Assembly: GCF_015221875.1 (NCBI RefSeq)
Contig: NZ_JACYGY010000002.1
Location: 291,473-355,472 of the forward strand
Source of the DNA: Dyadobacter subterraneus
GTDB taxonomy: Bacteria > Bacteroidota > Bacteroidia > Cytophagales > Spirosomataceae
Reading direction: 5' to 3'
Length of the DNA: 64,000 nt
Under the pieces are notes generated by a model, which worked only from the letters and a program-made list of their open reading frames with translations, searched no databases and was not told the DNA's origin. Positions 1-10,825 of this stretch are shown here, one piece after another; positions within the stretch are counted from its first letter, which is position 1; each line of letters opens with the position of its first letter. Both the position numbers and the translations under genes were made by a program.

Positions 1-1121
1 GTATTAAGGCGTTGAAATAAGGAGAATATCTTTTCTCCATATTTCTCGTCGAACCCAATTCCGTTATCAGAAACCGAGATGTAGCAGTTTGTTTCATCAG
101 GATTTTCATTCTTTTTGACACAACGGATTTTAATGACGGGAGCCTCGGTAAGCTTACAGAATTTGAGTGCATTTCCAATTAAATTTTGGAATACCTGTCT
201 GATTTGTCCACGATTCACTTCAATCTCGGGGAGTTCATCAATTTCAAATCTTGCTTTTTTCTCTTGTATAAGCAGCTCAAAATCATCCTGAACTTCCTGA
301 ACGATTTCGTTAAGTTTCGTTAATTCAAATTGGTTATTGTTAACTGATAATCCTGAATAACTCAGAATATCAATAATCATCGTCTTCATACGACCTGATG
401 AAGCGATAATTTTTTCCAGATATTGCAGACTTTCTTCCGGAAGTTCATTTTGATGTCTGCTTTTCAAGAGGCCGGAGAAAATAAGAATTTTACGCAAAGG
501 TTCCTGTAAATCATGAGAAGCCACAGATGCAAATTGCTGAAGATCATGATTGCTCATTTCCAGGGCAAAATTTGTTTTTTCAAGCCTTTCATTATTTAAT
601 TTCAAAAGTCTTTGAATTTCCTTCTGATAGGTCAGATCGGTTATAATGATACTTAGTGATACGCCTTCATCAAGCTGAAGCGTAGTTACCGAAAGCTGGC
701 AGGGAATAATACTGTCGTGACTGCTGATCGAAATTTCAAATTTTCCATCTTGCGACCAGCCTTTCCGGAAAATTTCCTTATAGGCATCCTGGCAATCTTC
801 CGAAATAAATTTTTCGAAAGACAATCCGATTACTTTTGAAAGCGGCAGGTCCACCATAGAAGCGAACATTGAATTACAATATAGGATGATGCCTTCCTCA
901 TTCAGCGTGACAGCGCCTTCATTCATTTTCTCAATAAAGACGCGATAGGTCTGATCTGCCGTTTTGAGCGTGTACAATTCGTGCCCATTATTACCTTTAA
1001 CAACCAGTGCGTCGATCTGGCCTGTACGTATTGCATGGATGATTTCGGTAGCTTCCTCCAATTGCCAGAGTAAGCTCTCGTTCTCCTTTACAAGCTGATC
1101 GTACGTTTTTATTGGATTCAT
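1..1121 (-). CDS. PAS-domain sensor histidine kinase (C-terminus cut by window edge)
   Basis: Reading the minus strand from the ATG at 1121 gives about 373 codons that run off the window. A short coiled coil and a PAS domain (roughly residues 40-160) lead to a HisKA helix with the phospho-acceptor motif ASHDLQEPLRK. This is followed by an ATPase domain with N-box NLIGNALKF and G1 box DNGIGFDEKY. No membrane segment is seen, so it is probably a soluble kinase. It starts 7 bp after the first KaiB-like gene and is the last visible gene of the kaiC-kaiB-kaiB unit. It could take its signal from the Kai proteins, as SasA does in cyanobacteria, but here the sensor is a PAS rather than a KaiB-like domain. 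Confidence 0.92.
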   Translation of the reverse strand, partial: MNPIKTYDQLVKENESLLWQLEEATEIIHAIRTGQIDALVVKGNNGHELYTLKTADQTYRVFIEKMNEGAVTLNEEGIILYCNSMFASMVDLPLSKVIGLSFEKFISEDCQDAYKEIFRKGWSQDGKFEISISSHDSIIPCQLSVTTLQLDEGVSLSIIITDLTYQKEIQRLLKLNNERLEKTNFALEMSNHDLQQFASVASHDLQEPLRKILIFSGLLKSRHQNELPEESLQYLEKIIASSGRMKTMIIDILSYSGLSVNNNQFELTKLNEIVQEVQDDFELLIQEKKARFEIDELPEIEVNRGQIRQVFQNLIGNALKFCKLTEAPVIKIRCVKKNENPDETNCYISVSDNGIGFDEKYGEKIFSLFQRLN

Positions 1122-1127
1122 TAATTG

Positions 1128-1448
1128 TTAAGATGAAAGTCCCAATCCTTTAAGCACCCTGTCGGTATCCGACATATCTCCTATCAATCTTCTTTGAGGG
1201 AAAGGGAAGCTTTTAATCAATAATGGAAGAGCGATAATCTGCTCTTTTTCAGCAATTTCCTTTTGCTGATAAACGTCAATTATTTCCAGAGAATATCTGT
1301 CACCAAGATATTTCTCACATATTTCCTTAATATTGCTGATTGCCCGCACCGAGTTAGTGGAGGCACCAGTAACAAATAATCGTAAAACATACTGATCGTT
1401 TTCAACGACCGTTTTATCAATACCGGATCTATCTGGCAGTTCGTTCAT
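1128..1448 (-). CDS. kaiB: KaiB-like thioredoxin-fold protein (copy 1)
   Basis: 106 residues, the usual KaiB length. The N-terminal beta strand ([11 protein letters not shown]), the helix carrying [16 protein letters not shown], the strand YSLEIIDVY and the segment [21 protein letters not shown] follow the KaiB pattern. The family binds the KaiC CI ring and in cyanobacteria switches fold. The gene overlaps the second KaiB-like gene by 4 bp (ATGA), which suggests translational coupling, and lies between it and the histidine kinase. Whether the pair acts as a clock, a timer or a stress module cannot be told from sequence. Confidence 0.92.
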   Translation of the reverse strand: MNELPDRSGIDKTVVENDQYVLRLFVTGASTNSVRAISNIKEICEKYLGDRYSLEIIDVYQQKEIAEKEQIIALPLLIKSFPFPQRRLIGDMSDTDRVLKGLGLSS

Positions 1449-1753
1449 CCGAGTTTCTTTGCAGGGCGAATATTCAATCCTACCAATACCTTTTCCTCGT
1501 TGGAAAGATCGCCAATTATTTTTCTGATTGGCTCTGGAACTTTCTTAACAAGTGTTGGAATCGCCAGTATCTGGTCTCCTTCTGCAAGTTGAGGCTGCAC
1601 TAACAAATCTATTACCTCAATAATATATTTATCCTTTAAATGCTCTTCACAATATCTTTTCAGGTTGTTAAGCGCAGTAACAGACTTTGTGGTTTTGCCT
1701 GCTACATATAGTCTTAACTCCCAAATATCTTCATTTAATTCCGTGGCTTCCAT
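1445..1753 (-). CDS. kaiB: KaiB-like thioredoxin-fold protein (copy 2)
   Basis: 102 residues and clearly paralogous to the neighbouring KaiB-like protein: [27 protein letters not shown], then [26 protein letters not shown], then RKIIGDLS. It starts 20 bp after the kaiC stop and overlaps the next kaiB by 4 bp, so the three genes form one operon. Two different KaiB copies beside one KaiC could make mixed or competing complexes. That is inference. Confidence 0.92.
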   Translation of the reverse strand: MEATELNEDIWELRLYVAGKTTKSVTALNNLKRYCEEHLKDKYIIEVIDLLVQPQLAEGDQILAIPTLVKKVPEPIRKIIGDLSNEEKVLVGLNIRPAKKLG

Positions 1754-1772
1754 TCTTCGGCTGGTTTACTGA

Positions 1773-3485
1773 TTAGTCCTCGTTATGTCTGTTTTTGGTA
1801 AGCTTCTCCCTGTTCTGTTCCATGACTTCTTTTCTGAGCTCATCTTCAATATAACTTTTATTCAGCTCTTCCTGAATTGACTCAAATTCCTCCTGAAGAC
1901 TTGCAATTTTTGATTCCAGAACCTTTCTTTTCCTGTTAATTTCCATGTCTTTTCTCGTCAAGGCATGATTTCTCAGAACATCACTCGTAACTTCCTGCAG
2001 ACGTTGCGCCTCTCTCGCAGATCCGGTGAGTACGCCTTCTGGTCCCAGATAAACATCTACAAGATTTAATCCTTCATCAGAAATCACAAATTCACGAACC
2101 TGGTTGGAATGCTTCATCCCTCTGGATTTCATTACATACATGCCACGGTTCCGCTCTCCGTTAAATTCAATATCCCGCACCAAAAGCCAGGCGTCTACCA
2201 GCGAAGAAACCCCCTCATCCGTTTGTTCATTGACAATGTTGTTTAAGGTAAGGGCTGTAAACATGACCGTTATCTGTTCCGATTGTAAAAAATCAATTAA
2301 TCGGATCAACATCGTTTTCACCTCGCTTACAGAACCGACTGTGATCAAATTGGTAATTGGATCAAGAATAACCGTTTGCGGTTTAAATTCCTCAACCATT
2401 TTATGTATTGAAACCAGGTGCATTTCTAGGCCATTCAGTGTTGGTCGTGAAGCATGGAATTTAAGTAAGCCGCTATCAACATGCTGTTGTAACTTGATAC
2501 CTATCGATAACATATTCCGAATGATCTGCTTTGGCGATTCCTCAAAAGCAAAATAAATACTGCGCTCACCACGGTTACAGGTTTCGTTTGCAAAATAACC
2601 TGCGATACTTGTTTTACCCGTTCCGGCCGTACCTGAAACGAGAATACTGCTGCCCTTAAAAAAGCCTTGTCCTCCCAGCATTTTATCCAATGCAGCAATA
2701 CCAGATGATACCCTATGGGTAGATACTTCATGATCCAGCGTAAGCGCCGTAACAGGAAGGACGGAGATACCATTTTTATCAATCAGGAATGGATATTCAT
2801 TGGTACCGTGAAAAGAACCACGGTATTTTACAATGCGTAATAATCTTGTTGAAATTTGATTTGTAACACGATGATCAAGAAGAATAACACAATCTGAAAC
2901 ATATTCTTCCAAACCATGGCGGGTAAAGGTTCCATCACCTTTTTCCCCTGTAATAATTGTTGTTACGTTTTTATCTTTAAGCCATTGAAAAAGTCTGCGT
3001 AACTCTGCACGTATAATTGCCTGATTACTAAGACTTGCAAAGAGATTTTCAATAGTATCCAGTACTACTCTTTTCGCACCAATACTATCAATAGCATGGC
3101 CTAAACGTATAAAAATTCCATCCAGATCGTATTCGCCTGTTTCTTCTATCTCGCTTCTTTCAACGTAAACATGATCAAGTCTAACCATTTTATCAGCCTG
3201 AAGCTTTTCCAGATCAAAACCCAATGAGGCCACATTTACCGCGAGTTCCTCAGCTTTTTCTTCAAAAGCCATAAATACACCCGGCTCATTGAATTCAAGT
3301 GCTCCCCGGACAATAAATTCCATGGAAAATAAAGTTTTTCCACATCCGGCTCCACCGCATACCAGCGTGGGCCTTCCTAGTGGTAATCCTCCATCCGTAA
3401 TTTTGTCCAGGCCAAGAATTCCTGTTGGAGTTTTAGGTAATAATTTTAAAGTTCTGTTTAGGTTATGATGCGATTCTGTACTCAT
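1773..3485 (-). CDS. kaiC: KaiC-family double RecA ATPase
   Basis: 570 residues with two RecA/KaiC domains. P-loops are GGAGCGKT (residues 44-51) and GTAGTGKT (about 285-292). Paired catalytic glutamates are seen as FEE in both halves (AFEEKAEEL and AFEESPKQI). Where cyanobacterial KaiC has its CII phosphorylation pair Ser-Thr, this protein reads GVSSLVDA, that is Ser-Ser, so autophosphorylation is possible. A C-terminal extension of about 70 residues is predicted coiled coil (ESKIASLQEEFESIQEELNK), so the protein is longer than the 519-residue cyanobacterial KaiC. First gene of the kaiC-kaiB-kaiB-kinase operon. No kaiA is visible. Confidence 0.93.
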   Translation of the reverse strand: MSTESHHNLNRTLKLLPKTPTGILGLDKITDGGLPLGRPTLVCGGAGCGKTLFSMEFIVRGALEFNEPGVFMAFEEKAEELAVNVASLGFDLEKLQADKMVRLDHVYVERSEIEETGEYDLDGIFIRLGHAIDSIGAKRVVLDTIENLFASLSNQAIIRAELRRLFQWLKDKNVTTIITGEKGDGTFTRHGLEEYVSDCVILLDHRVTNQISTRLLRIVKYRGSFHGTNEYPFLIDKNGISVLPVTALTLDHEVSTHRVSSGIAALDKMLGGQGFFKGSSILVSGTAGTGKTSIAGYFANETCNRGERSIYFAFEESPKQIIRNMLSIGIKLQQHVDSGLLKFHASRPTLNGLEMHLVSIHKMVEEFKPQTVILDPITNLITVGSVSEVKTMLIRLIDFLQSEQITVMFTALTLNNIVNEQTDEGVSSLVDAWLLVRDIEFNGERNRGMYVMKSRGMKHSNQVREFVISDEGLNLVDVYLGPEGVLTGSAREAQRLQEVTSDVLRNHALTRKDMEINRKRKVLESKIASLQEEFESIQEELNKSYIEDELRKEVMEQNREKLTKNRHNED

Positions 3486-3783
3486 TGAAATCAGGATTTT
3501 TCGATATGAAAAAGGCTTACGATTTTTTTAGAATTAATTTTACTTTTGGGTGTTAAGCAATAATTATGCCAGAATAAGTATTGTACCTGAAATTCATAAT
3601 TTTATATTAAAATGTATTTATGAAAATTTGTTTTCTGAATTGGTTTTAGAAATAGAAATTATTTAGTGAGGAAATAGGCTCGTTGATAATACAGGAATTA
3701 TCTTTTTTTTGAAAAAATTATAAGCATCGTATTTTATTAAAAGTTTTATTTGATGCTATGATAATATTAAAATTCTATACTTA
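3486..3783. promoter_or_regulatory. A+T-rich divergent intergenic region
   Basis: 298 bp between the kaiC operon (minus) and the VTT-domain gene (plus). Very A+T rich with long T and A runs. It must hold the promoters of both units, but I could not fix a confident Bacteroidetes -33/-7 pair. No ORF or RNA structure seen. Confidence 0.5.
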
Positions 3784-4497
3784 ATGACTGATCTGAAAAA
3801 AAATGAAAAAGCCAAACGTAATAATTACCTGACCTGGATTGCGGTTGCAGTTTTGGTGGGCCTGGTTGCAAGCTATTTCCTTTTCCCAGAATTGAAAGCA
3901 GGTGTCAATGAAGCTTTTGATGTACTTACAAGCAAGGATGAAGTCAGGATCAAATCCTGGGTTAAACAGTTTGGAGCGCTGGGGCCAATTGTTGTAATTC
4001 TGGCCATGACGTTACAAATGTTCCTTTTGATTATCCCGAACCTGTTGTTATTTATAATTGCAATCATTTGTTACGGACCCATCTGGGGATCGCTGATTTG
4101 TCTGGCAGGTGTTTTTGCTTCGTCGTCACTAGGTTTTATCATAGGAAGAAAACTCGGCCCGGGAGCAATTGATAAGTTTGTATCAGAAAAAACGCAGACA
4201 AAAATTTCGCTTTATGTCAAAGAATACGGTGTCAAGGCAATCGCAATTGCACGTTTATCTTCATTAGCAAGTGATGCCTTAGGATTCGTTGCCGGTATTC
4301 TTGAAATGAAATATAAAAAATTTATAGCAGCTACCATGGCGGGAATAATTCCTGTAATCGTGCTGATTGCGATTTTTGGCAAAAGTGGAAAAATAGAAAA
4401 AAGTTTGATCTTTATCGGAGCCATCTCACTTATAATACTTGGCGTAAATATATTTCTGGACAAAAGAAAACAGCGGGCAGCCATGCGACCCAAGTGA
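3784..4497 (+). CDS. TVP38/TMEM64-type (VTT domain) membrane protein
   Basis: 237 residues. One N-terminal transmembrane helix (YLTWIAVAVLVGLVASYF), a soluble stretch, then several hydrophobic segments. The VTT/SNARE-associated signature is seen as GPIWGSLICLAGVFASSSLGFIIGRKLG and ARLSSLASDALGFVAGIL. The family (DedA/VTT) is thought to act in lipid or membrane handling, with no agreed substrate. Single gene, divergent from kaiC and convergent with the PA2169-type gene, separated by a terminator. Confidence 0.88.
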   Translation: MTDLKKNEKAKRNNYLTWIAVAVLVGLVASYFLFPELKAGVNEAFDVLTSKDEVRIKSWVKQFGALGPIVVILAMTLQMFLLIIPNLLLFIIAIICYGPIWGSLICLAGVFASSSLGFIIGRKLGPGAIDKFVSEKTQTKISLYVKEYGVKAIAIARLSSLASDALGFVAGILEMKYKKFIAATMAGIIPVIVLIAIFGKSGKIEKSLIFIGAISLIILGVNIFLDKRKQRAAMRPK

Positions 4498-4571
4498 TTT
4501 TTTTGCTAAGGAAATTCCCGATTCACCTGTAATTCGAATCCTACGGTATTTCAATATTTTGACAAATAAAA

Positions 4572-4596
4572 AAGGCCGGAAAAAATTTCCGACCTT
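4572..4596. terminator. Bidirectional terminator hairpin
   Basis: Inverted repeat AAGGCCGGAAA / TTTCCGACCTT (one mismatch) with A-rich left and T-containing right flanks, between two convergent genes. Confidence 0.6.
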
Positions 4597-4619
4597 ATCT
4601 GCCTGCAATCCGGCCATTA

Positions 4620-5066
4620 TTATACAATTTGATACGATTCAATATCAGCAAGTGCCTCAGCAATTCCTGCTCTTTGCTTGCGAAGCAACTCGATATGATC
4701 CGCATGTTCTTCATAATCTCCTAATGCAGTATCGAATTTCTCCAGTGCCGCTTTTTCACCCGTAGACACAGCTTCAAGTATTGCTGTATCTTCCTTGCTG
4801 CTCAGTGCTTGTTTTATATCAATCCATGTACGGTGTAACGCTCCTAAAACGCCACCTTCTTCATTTGTTGATTCTCCACCATGCGTAGCGATATGGCTTT
4901 TCAGCTCTTGCGCATACACAGCGCGTTGTGCAGAATATTTTGCAAAGAGAGCTTTCAGTTCCGGATTGTCGGTTGTCTCCGCCGCAGACTCATAACCCTC
5001 TTTACCATCATTTAAAATATTTACAAGACCTTTCAGATCGCTGATAATTTCTTTATCGTTTGCCAT
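4620..5066 (-). CDS. PA2169-type four-helix-bundle protein (DUF2383-like)
   Basis: 148 residues from the ATG at 5066 (MANDKEIISDLKGLVNIL). An upstream in-frame start at 5111 only adds residues not typical of the family. The sequence is all-helical and ferritin-like: NDGKEGYESAAETTDNPELKALFAKYSAQRAVYAQELKSHI, then a second long helical pair ending in HADHIELLRKQRAGIAEALADIESY. The family is common in Bacteroidota and Proteobacteria, is often stress related, and has unknown function. Single gene. Confidence 0.88.
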   Translation of the reverse strand: MANDKEIISDLKGLVNILNDGKEGYESAAETTDNPELKALFAKYSAQRAVYAQELKSHIATHGGESTNEEGGVLGALHRTWIDIKQALSSKEDTAILEAVSTGEKAALEKFDTALGDYEEHADHIELLRKQRAGIAEALADIESYQIV

Positions 5067-5322
5067 TGTTTTAAGTTTTTGATGAAAATTAAATACTTGC
5101 TTGTTTAGCATTTCACCATCAAAAAATTGTGCCCGATTTCTCCTTTCATTAATTTACCCATATTGAGAATTGTTTCCTCTATAATCTGTCAAAGCTAAAC
5201 CAGAGTCGCAAATCTGAATCATGTTAAAAACGAAGAAAAGAGCTCATCAATAAATAACAGATTCTGTGGAAAATAGAATCGTTACTATTCATCCATACAC
5301 TCTAAATATGCTATCTTTGAAA

Positions 5323-6141
5323 ATGCGGCACCAAGAATTTGAACCTCCGGAAGAGCTCTGTGATACCATAAAATGCTTTTGGTACAACACAAGAGAATAC
5401 GGGGAATCACAATCAGGTTTTGAAGTAGTACCAGACGGCTACGCCGAAATAATCTTTTATTTCGGAAGTAGTTGCAGCATTTCTTACCATGGGGAAATGC
5501 AGCCATTGCCGTCACCGTTTATTCTGGGTTTGCTCAACCAACCCATCATTTTTTACTCAAAAAATCGTTTGGAAATCATTGGTATCAGATGTCATCCCTG
5601 GACCGTTTTTGATCTTCTCGGACTACCGTCAGGTAATGATGGAGTACGCGTTTTTGAGCATCCTGTCGCCCAGCTTCAGTCCGTTTTAAGTGAGTGCATC
5701 AATACTGGAAAGATAGAGGAAGCGATAACAGAAGTAAAACAATATTTCCTGAATGCCCGGTCGCAGGTTACTGCCGACAGTATGTTATTTAAAGCCGGCG
5801 TTGCAATGCGGGAAGCGAACGGAACCATGCCGGTAAGCCAGGTAGCGGCGGCGGCGAACGCAACGGTGCGTACACTGGAAAGAAAATTTAAGCAATCTTC
5901 TGGTTATACAGTAAAAGACGTATCTGGCCTGATGCGGTTTGAGCAGGTGCGAAACCATTTGCTGCTTGATCCTGATTCCAACCTTGCCGGTCTGGCGCAT
6001 GAGCTTGGCTATACTGATCAGTCCCACCTTAGCAAAGAATTCAAACGTTACAGTGGCACAACCCCGGCGGCGTTCGCGCGAAAAACCAGGAGAGGTAAAA
6101 TAACTTTAAGCAATGATTTTGTCGCATTTGTACAAGCCTGA
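5323..6141 (+). CDS. AraC-family transcriptional regulator
   Basis: Start chosen at the ATG of MRHQEFEPPEELCDTIKCFW, because this is the usual beginning of regulators with this sensor domain. Alternatives are ATG 5308 and GTG 5266. Residues 1-150 form a cupin-like sensor domain (WYNTREY..., VVPDGYAEIIFYFG). The C-terminal 100 residues contain two helix-turn-helix units (VSQVAAAANATVRTLERKFKQ and LAGLAHELGYTDQSHLSKEFKRYSGTTP). It ends 49 bp before the Tet(X)-like gene in the same direction, so it may regulate that gene. Confidence 0.88.
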   Translation: MRHQEFEPPEELCDTIKCFWYNTREYGESQSGFEVVPDGYAEIIFYFGSSCSISYHGEMQPLPSPFILGLLNQPIIFYSKNRLEIIGIRCHPWTVFDLLGLPSGNDGVRVFEHPVAQLQSVLSECINTGKIEEAITEVKQYFLNARSQVTADSMLFKAGVAMREANGTMPVSQVAAAANATVRTLERKFKQSSGYTVKDVSGLMRFEQVRNHLLLDPDSNLAGLAHELGYTDQSHLSKEFKRYSGTTPAAFARKTRRGKITLSNDFVAFVQA

Positions 6142-6181
6142 TCCCGTCTCATTACGGAATTTTGCGTTCGTTACTAAATAA

Positions 6182-7327
<1,146 letters not shown>

Positions 7328-7472
7328 GTGAAGAGATGGTTGTTTTATTGAATTCAGTTTTCAAGAAGTGGATCTTGAATATAATGGGCATGTGTTATAG
7401 GGTGCACTTCAACTGCGTATTTGTGTGCCATCTACCTGGATATTGCGAAATTTTCAAACACCCTCAAAAACA

Positions 7473-7553
7473 AAAAATGCCTGTAAATCATTGACTTACA
7501 GGCATTTTATTGATTTTAAAAACTTCTAAATGGGAGGGAGACGGGTCTCGAAC
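7473..7553. repeat. attL: island end carrying displaced tRNA-His 3' end
   Basis: 81-bp copy matching 60019-60099 at 77 positions, with a perfect 44-bp core at 7510-7553. The last 23-24 bp are the reverse complement of the tRNA-His 3' end, after which similarity stops abruptly. This copy keeps a perfect hairpin (TGCCTGTAA / TTACAGGCA, 7478-7504) with A and T flanks that looks like the original tRNA terminator. In the copy beside the tRNA that stem is damaged. Confidence 0.9.
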
Positions 7554-8106
7554 TTTGCTCACAAACAACTCATTGTGAGCTATTTGCAACCTCTTATTTA
7601 TGCCTACTACACGAATGACGCTGAATTAAAAATGTATCACGCAGACTATCAATTATTTACAGAAAATATTTTGATAGATTTTAGCGTGTTTTATTGTCTT
7701 AAAAACATTTTATATTCCTTTGTTCCTGTAATTGCCAAAGTTTTTACTAACAAAATTACCTGTTTTACAGAGCTGCGACAGCCCCTTTTCATAGTAAAAA
7801 TAAGAAATTTTGCACTTCCCTGAAAGACTTTTTCAGAATTTATGAGCGGATACGCTGCTTCCATTGCTAGGAAATCCAGCCTTGGAATATTCTCTGACTT
7901 ACGAATAAGCCCGGATGATCAGTTGAAATTTGATTATGTAAAAACGTAAGATTCGGAAGGGCACCCTTAGCTAAGTCATTAAATGAACTACGACCTGCAA
8001 ATCTGATAGATCAAACATTCGGTAATTAACGATCAATTTTGCCGAATGTTTGCGGCATTTTAGGGCTAAGTTATGCGGATTGGACCATCCCTAATAGGTA
8101 GACAAA
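7554..8106. other. Non-coding left end of the island
   Basis: 553 bp. ORFs here lack family features. Contains an inverted repeat around an ACATTCGG / CCGAATGT pair near 8012-8052. No gene supported. Confidence 0.4.
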
Positions 8107-9306
8107 TTACTTCATATACCAGGGTTTAAGCGGCCATCCCCTTTCTGTTTGTCCATAGCTGCTCTCTTGATTGGACCAGGCACCCGTATTTCTATTAGAC
8201 TCGTTTTGAGTCATGATTGTTTCCGGCGCGATGCCATCAAGCCACTCGTCGTCAGATCCAACGGCCGGATCATACCAATCCACTTTTTTTCTCGCCCAAT
8301 CAAGCCAGGCTATCATCTCTTCACTCATGTTATCCTCGGCCAGGGCTTCACGCTCCCTGTGATCAATGTACTCGCGGATCATCTGACTTTCCTTCCAACG
8401 GCTTGCATCTTTGGCAAGCTGCCTAAAAGATTTTATCTCCAGTTTTATTCTCTGCTCCCGTTCTTTTCTTACTCTTTCCTCCTCAGCCATTTTGGCCCGA
8501 CTTCTAGCCCATTCTTCATGCACTTTCTTAAGATGCTCACCCATCAATTCCAGTTTGGAAATGAGCTTTGATAGCTGCTGCTCTACCTTTTGCAGTTTAC
8601 CATCCTTACAACTGGTGGTGGTATATCCCTGTTCGAACTGGAATATTAAAGTACCGTTCGCTTTGAAGGTTCTGGTGTTCCACCGGTCGGTGCCAATTAC
8701 GACGTTGCGCGCCTCTTTCAAAGCCATGTCTATCGTCTCTCCTGCTATTACAACTTTATAATAACCTTCTTCGAGAATAAAGTCGTGGCCTCTTTTCCGC
8801 ATTGCTTTGATGAAAGTGTCCATAATAAGCAGGGAACGGTCAACCAGGTCTACCGACACACTTATGTGGACATTCGGCGTATGAATCGAACGAAGGCCAT
8901 CATGGTCGATAAATTCCTTTTTCGAAGCAAATGCCTGCCTAGCCTTCACGATCAGCGGGTCCGGATTTATTAACGAATCTTTCACGACAAGATCAATGGA
9001 TGGGTCCGCTTCAATTGATCTTTGCAAGGCCACCTGCGGAGATAACCCATCTTCAATTGCATTTTCTCCTTCCACTCTCAGGGAAAGTTGCAGCTGCTGC
9101 TCGCCGTCACTTTTCTCGGCAAACGGCTTGATTTTTACTTTCTTTCCTGCCTTCACCTTATTCCAATGCCCCTGATCCGGCAGAGGAATACCCATACGTA
9201 TGCAGGCCTTTCGAAGGCCGTTATCTGAAATATTATATTTTTTCGAAAGGGCGGCCAAAGAATCCGACCAAACCAAATTATACAAGTCTTTACGTGAAAA
9301 TACCAT
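8107..9306 (-). CDS. Hypothetical island protein with N-terminal HTH-like segment
   Basis: 399 residues. The N-terminus (SRKDLYNLVWSDSLAALSKKYNISDNGLRKACIRMGIPLP) looks like a DNA-binding helix-turn-helix, followed by DQGHWNKVKAGKK. I have the impression that this start recurs in unannotated proteins of bacterial islands. The middle holds a mixed alpha/beta region (IDTMALKEARNVVIGTDRW-like strand-helix pattern). Residues 240-320 are a charged coiled coil, and the tail is Trp-rich (WPLKPWYM). Stands alone on the minus strand. Function unknown. Confidence 0.6.
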   Translation of the reverse strand: MVFSRKDLYNLVWSDSLAALSKKYNISDNGLRKACIRMGIPLPDQGHWNKVKAGKKVKIKPFAEKSDGEQQLQLSLRVEGENAIEDGLSPQVALQRSIEADPSIDLVVKDSLINPDPLIVKARQAFASKKEFIDHDGLRSIHTPNVHISVSVDLVDRSLLIMDTFIKAMRKRGHDFILEEGYYKVVIAGETIDMALKEARNVVIGTDRWNTRTFKANGTLIFQFEQGYTTTSCKDGKLQKVEQQLSKLISKLELMGEHLKKVHEEWARSRAKMAEEERVRKEREQRIKLEIKSFRQLAKDASRWKESQMIREYIDHREREALAEDNMSEEMIAWLDWARKKVDWYDPAVGSDDEWLDGIAPETIMTQNESNRNTGAWSNQESSYGQTERGWPLKPWYMK

Positions 9307-9514
9307 GTTGGAATTATAGACAACAACTACTTAGCCATGGCAGCATTACCATCTTTTAAAGCAAGCACGTTGTGGTGATGAATATTTAAACTTCGACCAT
9401 TCAGTAGCTTCAAAGCAGCCGACAGCGGAAGTTCAGTTAATATATTCAATCATAATTAAAACTGCAAGAGTAAAGGTCTGACAACGATTCCGCTGTCAGA
9501 CTCTCTTGGTTTTC

Positions 9515-10072
9515 TTACATATCCAGGAAAATATGTCCGTCATATTCGCTGTAATCTCCCAAAAACATATCTCTTCCAAAGGCTTCATAATCGAAATACC
9601 TTTCCAACATCTGTGGCACTCTTTCCAGAAGGCCTATGTCTTCAATATATTGGTAAGCAAATTCGGTTTTCGGGTCTTTCATGGCTCCACCGTAATATCC
9701 CTGATAAGCTTCATTGAAACCTTCCAGTGTTTCATCTAGATCATTTCCATTGGCTGGCCAGGATATGATATTTGAGCAGTATAATTCAAAAGCCTCTGCT
9801 CTTTGGTCATCCATTTCAGAAACAGTTTCAAAGTATCTGAAAGTATCTTCATGAAGACTGCATTTCGATATTAAAAATCCTGGAATACATTCCCAGTCCT
9901 GAAACATAAGCTCCGGCAGGAATTCATTTCTATGGTATTCATAGCAGTCTTTATACAATTCTTCTGCATCAGCATAATCTGAAAGAACAAACCACTTTCC
10001 GAAAAGCGAACCTGAATTGTACATCCAGTAAGTTCCTACATAAATCTTTGGAATGTTTCTTAGATTTTTCAT
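9515..10072 (-). CDS. ardA: ArdA-like antirestriction protein
   Basis: 185 residues from the ATG at 10072 (MKNLRNIPKIYVGTYW). The longer open frame upstream lacks family similarity. The full ArdA pattern is seen: IYVGTYWMYNSGSLFGKW, ELMFQDWECIPG, a central EAF(E)LY segment, FNEAYQGYYGG and the acidic tail YFDYEAFGRDMFLGDY. Strongly acidic, as expected for a DNA mimic that blocks type I restriction enzymes during DNA entry. Fits a mobilisable island. Single gene. Confidence 0.9.
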   Translation of the reverse strand: MKNLRNIPKIYVGTYWMYNSGSLFGKWFVLSDYADAEELYKDCYEYHRNEFLPELMFQDWECIPGFLISKCSLHEDTFRYFETVSEMDDQRAEAFELYCSNIISWPANGNDLDETLEGFNEAYQGYYGGAMKDPKTEFAYQYIEDIGLLERVPQMLERYFDYEAFGRDMFLGDYSEYDGHIFLDM

Positions 10073-10825
10073 GAGTGAAAGACATTTGAAATAGCTTAAG
10101 CCCGGCTTTGTGCCATAGGGCAATCGCATGTCGCACACGAATGAAAAATGACGGGGTTTATCCCTTGGTTTCAGGCCCAGACGGCGGTTTAAGGAGCGGC
10201 CGCAAGCCGCGGTAAATAGCCGAATGACGAAGTAAAGGCTCGAAACCGTCATTATTCACTTCGTAACTTTCGTTTGCACTGACTGGTAAACGTGCGGCTG
10301 GGTTGCTTTAAAGAAAGCTTTAAATTTAGTTGGTAGTTAAAAACTTTACATTCCATTTGCCAACTTTGTCCTATTTCCAGCTAGATCAGAATAGTATATT
10401 ATAACTTTGAATTTTAAGGCTCATCAAAAATCATAGTAAGTTGTTGTAAGTCATGATCACTATACTGTGCAGTTAATCTACCCGTAAAAGTACTCCTAAC
10501 TTAGCGGCTGTATAGTTTGATTCTTCGGCAATCCGCAAAAACGGTGGTTTATCTGAGATTTTCAGTCGAAGTTGATCATCATATGAAAGTGTCACGAACG
10601 AGGTTTTTGTGAATACTCTTTGAATACTTTGGCCATGCTTGATAGTGTCGATTTCAGCCCGCGCCGCTCAGGATAGCATTAAGTGGAGATACGCAAAAAG
10701 AGCTGGCACTGGCTAGCGAGACTTAAAGGAAGCGCAACCATTTTGGCTACAACAATCTCCATATCTGCTACAAGCGCCAGCCGCGCGCCGCATAAATTTG
10801 TCTCCCGAAATAACAAGTAAGACAA
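10073..10825. other. Intergenic region with an unrecognised open frame remnant
   Basis: 753 bp. On the minus strand an open frame without a start codon runs 10667-10473 (65 codons, ending in LRIAEESNYTAAKLGVLLRVD). Composition looks coding, so it may be the 3' remnant of a lost gene. I do not recognise the family. Also contains the upstream region of the SDR gene. Nothing else seen. Confidence 0.35.

Noticed and set aside
2104..2782. ORFs on both strands inside kaiC
   Set aside because: Shadow frames of a well-supported gene with clear P-loops.
7530..7823. A 97-codon plus-strand ORF starting in the att repeat
   Set aside because: Begins inside tRNA-derived sequence and has no conserved pattern. 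Chance frame.
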